Source: Gemmatimonadota bacterium (GTDB lineage Bacteria; Gemmatimonadota; Gemmatimonadetes; Palauibacterales; Palauibacteraceae). From it: a stretch of 5,456 nucleotides of DNA. The stretch's first letter is position 1. Each line of letters starts with the position of its first letter. Of this stretch, positions 1 to 5,456 are shown piece after piece. The stretch covers positions 1 through 5,456 of the forward strand of contig JAUVPT010000134.1 in NCBI GenBank assembly GCA_030598525.1, read 5' to 3'. The position numbers and the translations under genes were made by a program. A model generated the notes under the pieces. That model was not told the origin of the DNA. It saw only the letters and a list, made by a program, of their open reading frames with translations, and made no database searches.

Positions 1-44
1 GGGCGCGCCGGCGATTGAGAGAGATATTGCGAGGCAACCGATGA
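1..44 (+). CDS. 3' end of upstream gene, probable ECF-family sigma factor (partial)
   Basis: Only the last 13 codons and the TGA stop (42-44) are inside the window; the first complete codon begins at nt 3. The tail reads ARRRLREILRGNR. This basic, Leu/Arg-rich helix is what commonly follows the region-4 helix-turn-helix at the end of ECF (group 4) sigma factors, which direct RNA polymerase to stress or envelope promoters. The TGA overlaps the ATG of the next gene as ATGA. The next gene starts with a zinc-finger anti-sigma domain, and sigma/anti-sigma genes are usually coupled in this order. What is seen is the frame, the overlap and the composition; the sigma identity is inferred from tail and context. 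Frame 1 gives a different end (GRAGD then TGA at 16-18), but without the overlap and without sigma-like character. Confidence 0.55.
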   Translation, partial: ARRRLREILRGNR

Positions 45-2191
45 TCGGGTTGAGAAGACACCCTTCGTGGCGCGAGCTGAATCGGCTGGCGGACCACGAG
101 CTGGATGCCGATGCACGCGGTTCGGCGATGGAGCACATCGCCGCCTGTCCGAAGTGCTCGCGGAACGTGTCCCTTCTCAATGATCTACGCGAGGCCGGCC
201 GCACCATGCGGCACCCCAGCCCACCGAAGGACCTTCTGGACGACATCCTGGGGGACCGATCGAAGGGTCTCAGGATCATACTCCCGGCTGTCCCACCGTC
301 TCCGCGTCCCGCGCGCCGGATGCTGCCGGCGGCCGCGGCGGTGGCGATCGTCGCAAGCCTGGCCGGTCTCGCGACCCTCACTCTTACGTCCGATGCCGGG
401 GCCGGAGCCAGCGATCTCACCGTCCATCCGACGAATCCCGTGCCGGGGGAAGAGGTCCGGCTCACCTATCGACCGGGGGTGGTGCTGGCGGGCGAGACAG
501 CGCTCAGACTGCGTCTTCGTCTCCGCGCGCCCGATTCTGAGCCTCCGCGCGACGTACTTGGCAGGTATGAGGAGGTGGTCCTCCTTCCCGATCGGGATGG
601 CCAGTACGCAGGGAGCTTTCAACTGCCGCTGGACTTCGCCTATGCCGCCATTAGCGTGGAGAACCTGGCCGGCGATCGCCTGGATGACCGAAACGGTCGC
701 CTGTGGAGAGTGCGCGCACACACCGAGGACGGGGTTCCACTTCCAGGCGCTCTCAGGCAGGAGTTTCTCGTATTGCAAAAGCGGAGCTGGCCGGAAGCTG
801 AAGCAGTCCTGCACGAAATGACCTTGCTGTATCCCGAAAGTGCGGAAGGCTGGTCCATGCATCTCGCGTACGAGCTGCCCACACAGTTGCAAGCGGAGGC
901 AGCTGCCAGCCTGGCCTATCACAGAGAGATCTTCCGGGGACTTCAGGGTCGGACCGATCAGGTCGAACTCTCCGTACGGGAAACGGCGGCGATGACGCGC
1001 TTCGCCATCGCGCTCGAAGACACGGAGGCTTTCGATCACTGGGTGGGGCGCCTGGAAAGCCTTGATCCAACCCACCGTATCGTTGTGAACACGCGAGTTG
1101 CAGGCCTCGGAACGGATCGAGACGAGGCTGGCGACTACCTGGAAGAGCTGTGGTCCGTGAAAGAGCACCGGACCCCGAACGTCTGCCGGGCGGGGTACGG
1201 TGCGGGAGTTGCCACAGGTGACGCGGATCTTACGCGAGAGTGGGCCCTGCGGTGCCTGCCGCTCGTCGACGACCAATGGTCAATGCTCGACATGGTGTTG
1301 ACTCTCGTCGCCCACGAGGAGACTCGCGAGCGTGGCATCCATGAGATCCGCGCCCTCCTGGAGCACATGGCCGAAGGGTCGGACGATGACCGGCCGTTGC
1401 ACGACACACCGAATGAAGTGCGTCGTGAGTCCCGGCGCCTGCAGGCGACGCTGCGAGTCCGCCTGGGGCAACAGTTGCTGGCTTCTGATGAACCGGTCGG
1501 CGCGATCCTCGAGCTCGACGCGGCCGACGAACTCGGGGTGTGGCTCCCGATCCTGTATCGGACGCGGCTCGAAGCGACGCTAAGCATCGGGGATCAAGGG
1601 GCGGCGCTGTCCGATTTCCATCGACTCGACGCAGATCCGGTCTATCCCCGCGAATCGGTGGATTCGCTTCGTCGCATGTTCCCCTCGCTGACGCGTGCAG
1701 ACCTGGCGGAAGGCCGAAAACGGGCCCAGAGCGAGATGATCCAGCGAATGCGAGTGGACCGGGACACGGGCCGAGGACTTCCCCCCGGTAGCCTGCTCAC
1801 ATCGACCGGTCAGTCCCGGTCTCTCGAGAGTCTGCTGTCCGGCCGACCGACGATTCTGTTGATGTGGGACCGTCGTGTGTTCGGCTCCCCGGACGACGTG
1901 GCGGAGGTCATCCGAGCCGGCCACCTCCTCGCCGGCAGTCCCGGACGACTGCTCTGGGTGACGCCCGAGCCGGACTCCGAGTCGCTGCAGTCCTTCACGC
2001 GCGGTGCCGGTCTGGGCCTGCCTGCGTACCAGGACCCGGGCTCCGAGCTGGCAACGGCGCTCGGAGAATGGGGTCTTCGGGAGTACTTCGTCATCGATCG
2101 GGCCGGGATGATCCGGGCCCGTACCCATAGCCTGATGGAGGCCGTCAGGCATCTCGAGGTCCTTCGACTTGGATCTCGCGACACGGCTTGA
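41..2191 (+). CDS. Membrane anti-sigma factor fused to a large extracytoplasmic region with a degenerate thioredoxin-like domain
   Basis: 716 aa. Residues 1-60 look like a zinc-binding anti-sigma (ZAS) domain: H32-x3-C36-x2-C39, with H7 spaced 24 residues before H32 as a plausible fourth ligand. Such domains hold an ECF sigma factor inactive at the inner face of the membrane. A basic, Pro-rich linker leads to one membrane helix at about 94-116, preceded by RPARR, so the N-terminus should be inside and the rest outside. Residues ~125-230 are beta-rich with a PGEEVRLTY stretch suggesting an Ig-like domain. Residues ~243-545 are mostly helical and TPR-like, with two cysteines (C382, C405). Residues ~583-716 resemble a TlpA/peroxiredoxin fold (RPTILLMW near 602-609, DP, then FVIDRAG near 683-689). 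The CxxC position reads V613-F-G-S616 and the cis-Pro position near 680 is not proline, so no redox chemistry is expected. The start is ATG in an ATGA overlap with GAGG at 31-34. The anti-sigma and membrane calls are firm; the outer domains are fold guesses. Confidence 0.8.
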   Translation: MIGLRRHPSWRELNRLADHELDADARGSAMEHIAACPKCSRNVSLLNDLREAGRTMRHPSPPKDLLDDILGDRSKGLRIILPAVPPSPRPARRMLPAAAAVAIVASLAGLATLTLTSDAGAGASDLTVHPTNPVPGEEVRLTYRPGVVLAGETALRLRLRLRAPDSEPPRDVLGRYEEVVLLPDRDGQYAGSFQLPLDFAYAAISVENLAGDRLDDRNGRLWRVRAHTEDGVPLPGALRQEFLVLQKRSWPEAEAVLHEMTLLYPESAEGWSMHLAYELPTQLQAEAAASLAYHREIFRGLQGRTDQVELSVRETAAMTRFAIALEDTEAFDHWVGRLESLDPTHRIVVNTRVAGLGTDRDEAGDYLEELWSVKEHRTPNVCRAGYGAGVATGDADLTREWALRCLPLVDDQWSMLDMVLTLVAHEETRERGIHEIRALLEHMAEGSDDDRPLHDTPNEVRRESRRLQATLRVRLGQQLLASDEPVGAILELDAADELGVWLPILYRTRLEATLSIGDQGAALSDFHRLDADPVYPRESVDSLRRMFPSLTRADLAEGRKRAQSEMIQRMRVDRDTGRGLPPGSLLTSTGQSRSLESLLSGRPTILLMWDRRVFGSPDDVAEVIRAGHLLAGSPGRLLWVTPEPDSESLQSFTRGAGLGLPAYQDPGSELATALGEWGLREYFVIDRAGMIRARTHSLMEAVRHLEVLRLGSRDTA

Positions 2192-2307
2192 GTACGCGCG
2201 CCGGTCCCGGCTCGCGCAGGTCAGCAGGCTGGTCGTGGCCCCGCGACCGTCCGTTGTCCTTCGGCCGCTCTCTTTCCCGGCCTCACGATTCCACAACGGA
2301 GGTACGT
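2192..2307. other. Intergenic gap between anti-sigma gene and small peptide gene
   Basis: This is the only gap above 20 nt in the window and hence the only obvious place for an internal promoter or a transcript end. It is GC-rich. An imperfect inverted repeat lies at about 2197-2216 (CGCGCCGG / CCGG-CT-CGCG, with a bulge and almost no loop), just after the anti-sigma stop, but no T-run follows it, so it is not a convincing intrinsic terminator. No recognisable -35/-10 pair was found. ECF-type promoters vary too much to call without the partner sigma's known targets. Open frames crossing the gap have no ribosome-binding site or protein-like character. Confidence 0.5.
2298..2302 (+). promoter_or_regulatory. 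Shine-Dalgarno sequence of the small Cys peptide gene
   Basis: GGAGG sits 5 nt before the ATG at 2308 and is the strongest ribosome-binding site in the window (the other genes have only GAGG or GAGGG). It fixes the start of the small peptide gene and rules out the longer in-frame reading from 2188. It suggests the peptide is made at a higher level than its neighbours. Confidence 0.75.
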
Positions 2308-2517
2308 ATGCGTCCCATCAAGCTGGTCACCCGTTCGGCCGTGGTACTCGGTCTGCTCGTCCTCACGCCGGTCACGTTCAGCGCCGAGGACGGCATCCAG
2401 GACAGCCAGTTGTGCTCGAAGGAAAAGGAGGCCGATTGCATACGGGAGATCGACTCCGTGTGCACAGCCGGATCGCATCCGATCATGAACTACTACACGA
2501 AGCACGAGGGTCGGTGA
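2308..2517 (+). CDS. Small exported cysteine-array peptide (C-x7-C-x7-C), unknown function
   Basis: 69 aa, family not recognised. Residues 1-26 form a typical Sec signal peptide: basic start (MRPIKLVTR), a hydrophobic core (SAVVLGLLVLTPV), then a polar boundary around S25/A26. The predicted mature peptide is only about 43 residues. It contains three cysteines at exactly equal spacing, C36, C44 and C52, within CSKEKEADCIREIDSVC. The charged segment between them looks helical, and the tail is HPIMNYYTKHEGR. There is no lipobox. Three cysteines leave one unpaired in a monomer, allowing a disulfide-linked dimer, a metal or cofactor site, or a modified peptide. The start is set by GGAGG 5 nt upstream and by the signal peptide beginning at this ATG. 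Its TGA overlaps the propeller start (GTGA), so the two are probably translated together. An analogy from general knowledge: short exported peptides next to six-bladed propeller genes occur in Bacteroidetes (NVEALA-type), but no NVEALA motif is present here. Confidence 0.75.
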   Translation: MRPIKLVTRSAVVLGLLVLTPVTFSAEDGIQDSQLCSKEKEADCIREIDSVCTAGSHPIMNYYTKHEGR

Positions 2518-3620
2518 GCCTCCTCGTGAGGGCTCCGCTCGGCGGAGCGGCCTTCATCGCCTGGATGGGGCTGGCCTTCGGCTCGCACACGTCTCCGCCA
2601 CCGGACGACGACCTGGGTCCGGCGCCGTATACCAGCATCTCGCCGACGGGCACTTTGCTGTACGGAGGCGACCTGCTGGCGATGCCCACGCAGATCGCGG
2701 TCGCGAATGATCGCATCGCCCTGGTTGATGGGTTCGCCGAACGGCCGATCCACGTCCTGGACGCGGCGGGCGGATACATTGCGGGGCTGGGCAGCGCCGG
2801 TGAGGGCCCGGGCGAATTCGAAGGGCCGCGAGCCCTGGAACCGACCGCAGACGGCGATGGATTCTGGGTGTATGACGCGGCGCTGTCGCGCCTGACCCTG
2901 GTCGAGCCGGATCGGTGGGAGTCGATCCCCGCTTCCGCGCGAGTCACGCTGTCAATACACGCTCCGGCCATGGTCACCAACGTAGTGCGCCGCGGAAACG
3001 AAGGTTTCCTCGCGGCCGGGTTCTTCGGCGAAGGACGGCTCGGGCACTTCACGGGCGACGGAGAATACGAAGGGGCTTCGGGCGCCATTCCGACATCGGA
3101 CATCGAAGCACCACCCGAGGTTCTGCAGCACGCGTATCGAGGCAATCTGAAAGCAGATCCGGCCGGCAAGCGGCTCGTGTTCGCGAACCGGCATGCGGGA
3201 TTCCTCGAGGTGTTCACCTCCCGGGGAGAGCCACTCCGGCGCATCGAGGGACCTTTCGCGTTCGAGCCCGTGTTCGGCGTGAAGATGGGCGAGCGGGGAC
3301 CCAGCCTCGCCACCGGAGAGGACCTTCGCTTCGGCTACGTGGACGTCGCGACCACGAGCGACCGGATCTACGCGTTGTTCTCCGGCCGGACGCGGGCCGG
3401 ACATCCGGGCGAAGCGTTCTACGGCCGGGACGTGCACGTGTTCGACTGGGACGGCACGCTGCATTCGGTGATGCGCCTGGACGCGGATGTCATGGCCATC
3501 GCGGTGGATTCGCGACGACATCGCCTCCTGGCCGTGCGCCACCTGCCGACGCCCGCGGTGCTGTCGTACCCGTTGTCGCCGGCGTCGCTACAGGAGGCGG
3601 GAACCTGGCAAGCGGATTGA
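2514..3620 (+). CDS. Secreted six-bladed beta-propeller (NHL-like) protein
   Basis: 368 aa from GTG at 2514. Residues 1-23 (basic R6, hydrophobic 9-22) resemble a signal peptide, followed by a Pro/Asp-rich linker at 28-38. There is no lipobox and no cysteine anywhere, so a soluble periplasmic or secreted protein is likely. The rest is blade-like beta sequence. Examples are IAVANDRIALVD (61-72), the GSAGEGPGEFEGP turn (93-105) and FWVYDAALSRLTLVE (117-131), with more blades to VHVFDWDG and VMAIAVDSRRHRLLAV near the end. The GxGPGEF turn is characteristic of NHL/six-bladed propeller proteins, which usually bind ligands or proteins and are rarely enzymes. The start was chosen because GTG overlaps the peptide stop as GTGA, has GAGGG at 2506-2510 (short 3-nt spacing) and yields a signal peptide. 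GTG 2526 and ATG 2565 are alternatives but shorten or destroy it. The open frame extends back to 2169, but that part is not protein-like. The ligand is unknown; the peptide encoded just upstream is an obvious candidate. Confidence 0.8.
   Translation: MSLLVRAPLGGAAFIAWMGLAFGSHTSPPPDDDLGPAPYTSISPTGTLLYGGDLLAMPTQIAVANDRIALVDGFAERPIHVLDAAGGYIAGLGSAGEGPGEFEGPRALEPTADGDGFWVYDAALSRLTLVEPDRWESIPASARVTLSIHAPAMVTNVVRRGNEGFLAAGFFGEGRLGHFTGDGEYEGASGAIPTSDIEAPPEVLQHAYRGNLKADPAGKRLVFANRHAGFLEVFTSRGEPLRRIEGPFAFEPVFGVKMGERGPSLATGEDLRFGYVDVATTSDRIYALFSGRTRAGHPGEAFYGRDVHVFDWDGTLHSVMRLDADVMAIAVDSRRHRLLAVRHLPTPAVLSYPLSPASLQEAGTWQAD
2532..2548 (+). other. Perfect 7-bp stem-loop inside the propeller signal-peptide region
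   Basis: GCTCCGC, a TCG loop, then GCGGAGC form a perfect 7-bp GC-rich hairpin starting 18 nt after the first base of the GTG start. There is no following T-run, so it is not an intrinsic terminator. It may slow ribosomes or tune coupled translation from the peptide gene to the propeller gene. It could also be a chance result of high GC content. Confidence 0.35.
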
Positions 3621-3637
3621 GTGACCGTTGAGGCGGG

Positions 3638-4981
3638 GTGCGGTGGCCGGTACATTCGGCCACCGTGACCACGCCGACCCGTGCCATCCGGTTTCCGTTC
3701 GAGACGCGAGAACTCGATAACGGGCTGAGAGTGATCCTGCAACCGGATCGCTCCAGCCCCGTCGTCGCCGTGCATGTCATGTACCACGTCGGGTCGAAGA
3801 ATGAGCGTCCGGGTGGCACCGGTTTCGCTCACCTGTTCGAACACCTGCTGTTCCAGGGCTCGGAGCACGTCGCGGAGGCCGAGCACTTCCGACTGATCCA
3901 GGAAGCGGGAGGCACTCTCAACGGCTCGACGTGGTTCGACCGGACCAACTACTTCGAGACCGTTCCCTCGCACCGGCTGGACCTGGCGCTGTGGCTCGAA
4001 GCGGATCGGATGGGGTGGTTCCTGCCGTCCATCACGCAGGCGAAGCTGGACAATCAGCGCGATGTGGTGAAGAACGAGCGCCGGCAGTCGTACGAGAATC
4101 GCCCCTATGGGTTGGCCACCGAGACGGTCCTGCATCACGCTTTCCCGACCGGGCATTCCTACCGCCACCCGACCATCGGCTACATGGAGGACCTGGACCG
4201 CGCGACCCTTGAGGATGTGAGGCGCTTCTTCAGGACATGGTACAGCCCGGGGAACGCCGTACTCGTCGTGTGCGGGGACTTCGAGACGGAAGACGCCATG
4301 CGCCGCGTGGACCGGTTCTTCGGCGAGATCCCGTGGGGGGAGTCTCCCGAGCGCCCGGCGGTCGATCCACCTGCAACCGGTTCGTCTCGGCTCGTCCGGC
4401 TCGAAGACTCGGTCAGCGTTCCGCGAATCTACATGATGTACCACGCCCCATCGTTCCGCTCGGCCGAGTACGAAGCCTCCTCGTTGATCGCATCGGTTCT
4501 CGCTGGGGGGCGATCTTCACGCCTGTACCAGGAACTGGTGTATGAACAGCGCATCGCGGCCGATGTTCACGCTTTCGTCTGGCCGCTCGAGGACGTCGGA
4601 ATGCTGTGGGTGGTAGCGACGGCGCGACCGGGGGTGAACGCGGAGTCCCTTCGGTCGGGTGTGGACGAGACGATTACGCGGCTCGCGGACCAGCCCGTTG
4701 GCGACGACGAGGTATCCGGCGCGCGTCGGCGCGCCCGTCGCCAGTTGTTGCTTCAATTCGAGAGCGTGGGCGGACGGGCCCGTGCACTGGCGCATGCTGC
4801 TGTCCTGCGAGGCGACCCGGAATACGTGAACGCATCGTTCGATCGGTACGGCGCCGTGCAGGCGACGGAACTGCGGGAGCTGGCCTCGCGGGTCCTCGCG
4901 GGGGAGCACCGAACCGTTGTGGAAGTGGTCCCGCGCGAGCCGGGGGCGTCGCCTGATCTCCTGCCCGAGGCTCGGCCATGA
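3638..4981 (+). CDS. M16 family zinc metallopeptidase, catalytic subunit
   Basis: 447 aa, the usual length for a single-chain bacterial M16B peptidase. The inverted zinc motif is intact: H65-L-F-E68-H69 in TGFAHLFEHLLFQGS. The third ligand is E147 in VVKNERRQSYENRPYG, 77 residues after H69, as expected for the family. The N-terminal M16 domain spans about 20-190. The C-terminal M16 domain begins near WYSPGNAVLVVCGDF (201-215) and contains the GGRSSRLYQEL substrate-side motif (290-300). M16 enzymes enclose and cut short, partly unfolded peptides, and bacterial M16B enzymes often work as a heterodimer with an inactive partner, here the next gene. No signal peptide is visible, so a cytoplasmic location is predicted. 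The start is GTG 3638 with GAGG at 3630-3633; an in-frame TGA at 3629-3631 excludes anything earlier. GTG 3665 is possible but lacks a Shine-Dalgarno sequence. It lies 17 nt after the propeller stop, so the genes are probably co-transcribed. The exact substrate is unknown. Confidence 0.93.
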   Translation: MRWPVHSATVTTPTRAIRFPFETRELDNGLRVILQPDRSSPVVAVHVMYHVGSKNERPGGTGFAHLFEHLLFQGSEHVAEAEHFRLIQEAGGTLNGSTWFDRTNYFETVPSHRLDLALWLEADRMGWFLPSITQAKLDNQRDVVKNERRQSYENRPYGLATETVLHHAFPTGHSYRHPTIGYMEDLDRATLEDVRRFFRTWYSPGNAVLVVCGDFETEDAMRRVDRFFGEIPWGESPERPAVDPPATGSSRLVRLEDSVSVPRIYMMYHAPSFRSAEYEASSLIASVLAGGRSSRLYQELVYEQRIAADVHAFVWPLEDVGMLWVVATARPGVNAESLRSGVDETITRLADQPVGDDEVSGARRRARRQLLLQFESVGGRARALAHAAVLRGDPEYVNASFDRYGAVQATELRELASRVLAGEHRTVVEVVPREPGASPDLLPEARP

Positions 4982-5456
4982 GCGTGGATCGATCGCGCGC
5001 TCCAGAGGCCGGCGTCGCCCGGGCCCTGGCAATCCCGCGGCCCGGCCGCCATCGGCTCCGAAACGGAATGAGCCTCGCCTGGTTGCGGCGGGACCGCTTG
5101 CCTGAGGCGACGCTGAGCCTCGTGCTGCCCGCCGGTGCGGATTCGAAGGGCGCGGACCGGGTGGGGCTGGCTTCTCTCGTCGCGAAGGTCTTGCCGGAAG
5201 GTGCGGCGGGGAGAAGCGCCCGCGAGATGGCCGTGTGGCTCGATGGACTGGGCCTCCAGTTCAGAGTGGCGGCCGGGTACGACTCCCTGGTTCTCCGAGT
5301 TCAAACCCTCTCCGAGCAGTTGGAACCTGCCCTGGACGCCCTCTCAACCGTGGCGCTGGAGCCCGATTTCTTGGAAGCCGAGGTCGATCGGTGCCGCGGC
5401 GAACGCCTCGACGCGATCCGGAGGTTGAGGGACGAGCCCGCGGAGGTGGCGGCCGA
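4978..5456 (+). CDS. M16-like peptidase partner subunit lacking the zinc motif (3' truncated by window)
   Basis: 159 full codons are visible before the window ends; an M16B chain is normally about 420-450 aa, so roughly a third is seen. The start ATG overlaps the stop of the catalytic subunit (ATGA), with GAGG at 4967-4970 seven nt upstream. The pattern is that of an M16 N-terminal domain: LRNGMSLAWLRRD (27-39), then GLASLVAKVLPEG (63-75), SAREMAVWLDGLG (80-92), LSEQLEPALDALS and ERLDAIRRLRDEP (142-154). Where the catalytic chain has HxxEH, this chain has S66-L-V-A69-K70, so all three residues are replaced and no zinc can bind there. In known bacterial M16B pairs the inactive chain completes the substrate chamber and supplies binding residues from its C-terminal half; that half lies outside the window. 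No signal peptide is seen, matching the neighbour. Family membership is secure, but the presence of its other motifs cannot be checked. Confidence 0.88.
   Translation, partial: MSVDRSRAPEAGVARALAIPRPGRHRLRNGMSLAWLRRDRLPEATLSLVLPAGADSKGADRVGLASLVAKVLPEGAAGRSAREMAVWLDGLGLQFRVAAGYDSLVLRVQTLSEQLEPALDALSTVALEPDFLEAEVDRCRGERLDAIRRLRDEPAEVAA

Noticed and set aside
1..40. Anti-sigma frame is open to the left window edge
   Set aside because: The added residues (GAPAIERDIARQP) look non-native, while ATG 41 has GAGG at 31-34 and the ATGA overlap with the sigma-like tail.
185..1276. Long minus-strand open frame opposite the anti-sigma gene
   Set aside because: This is a mirror frame common in high-GC coding DNA. 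It shows no domain pattern or ribosome-binding site and lies fully antisense to a convincing gene.
2197..2216. Intrinsic terminator after the anti-sigma gene
   Set aside because: The inverted repeat is bulged, has nearly no loop and lacks a T-run, so it is listed only as a weak element of the gap.
2188..2307. Upstream extension of the small peptide frame to 2188 (109 aa)
   Set aside because: It has no ribosome-binding site and an Arg/Ser/Pro-rich non-protein-like start, whereas ATG 2308 has GGAGG at 5 nt and begins a clean signal peptide.
2169..2513. Upstream extension of the propeller reading frame back to ATG 2169
   Set aside because: It would overlap the anti-sigma end and the whole small peptide gene, is Arg/His-rich low-quality protein, and hides the signal peptide that appears when starting at GTG 2514.
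2483..3313. Minus-strand open frame opposite the propeller gene
   Set aside because: Ser/Arg/Pro-rich composition without family motifs; antisense to a gene with clear propeller motifs.
2915..3631. Plus-strand 238-aa frame overlapping the propeller
   Set aside because: Extremely Arg/Gly-rich, typical of a shifted frame in GC-rich DNA; the propeller frame has proper beta-blade patterns over the same bases.
3419..4444. Minus-strand open frame opposite the M16 peptidase
   Set aside because: It lies antisense to an unmistakable M16 gene and spans the propeller/M16 junction; its composition is Arg/His/Pro-rich with no recognisable domain.
4711..4740. GC-rich repeated GGCGCGC blocks in the M16 gene
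   Set aside because: They encode an Arg/Ala-rich helix (GARRRARRQ); this is codon-driven repetition, not a separate element.

Overview
The window is about 5.5 kb of high-GC bacterial DNA carrying one gene series, all on the + strand. The genes are packed tightly: 4-nt start/stop overlaps at three junctions, a 17-nt gap at a fourth, and one 116-nt gap. Every start has a GAGG-type Shine-Dalgarno sequence. No tRNA, rRNA, CRISPR array, insertion sequence or integration signal was seen. A six-bladed beta-propeller with a GEGPGEF motif, a split M16 peptidase pair and an anti-sigma/thioredoxin-like fusion would suit a Gemmatimonadota-like or similar high-GC Gram-negative lineage. That placement is a guess from gene style, not a phylogenetic result.

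Layout: (1) nt 1-44 hold the last 13 codons of an upstream gene that looks like the C-terminal end of an ECF sigma factor. (2) nt 41-2191 overlap it by ATGA and encode a 716-aa membrane protein. It has a zinc-finger anti-sigma domain in the cytoplasm, one membrane helix, a beta-rich and then helical-repeat extracytoplasmic region, and a C-terminal thioredoxin/TlpA-like domain that has lost both the CxxC and the cis-proline. (3) After the only real gap (2192-2307), nt 2308-2517 encode a 69-aa exported peptide with cysteines in a C-x7-C-x7-C array. (4) Its stop codon overlaps (GTGA) the start of a secreted six-bladed beta-propeller at 2514-3620. (5) nt 3638-4981 encode an M16 zinc peptidase with intact HxxEH. 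(6) From 4978, overlapping by ATGA and running off the window, is its partner M16 chain, in which the zinc site is erased.

How they may work together (inference): the sigma/anti-sigma pair is a cell-surface signalling unit whose large outer domain could sense something and release the sigma factor. The small Cys peptide and the propeller are translationally coupled and both exported, so they probably act together outside the cytoplasm. The M16 pair should form a heterodimeric peptidase that degrades or processes short peptides, and its position directly behind the peptide-propeller pair makes those peptides candidate substrates. The peptide-propeller-peptidase cassette behind a sigma/anti-sigma switch is the most interesting aspect of this window.
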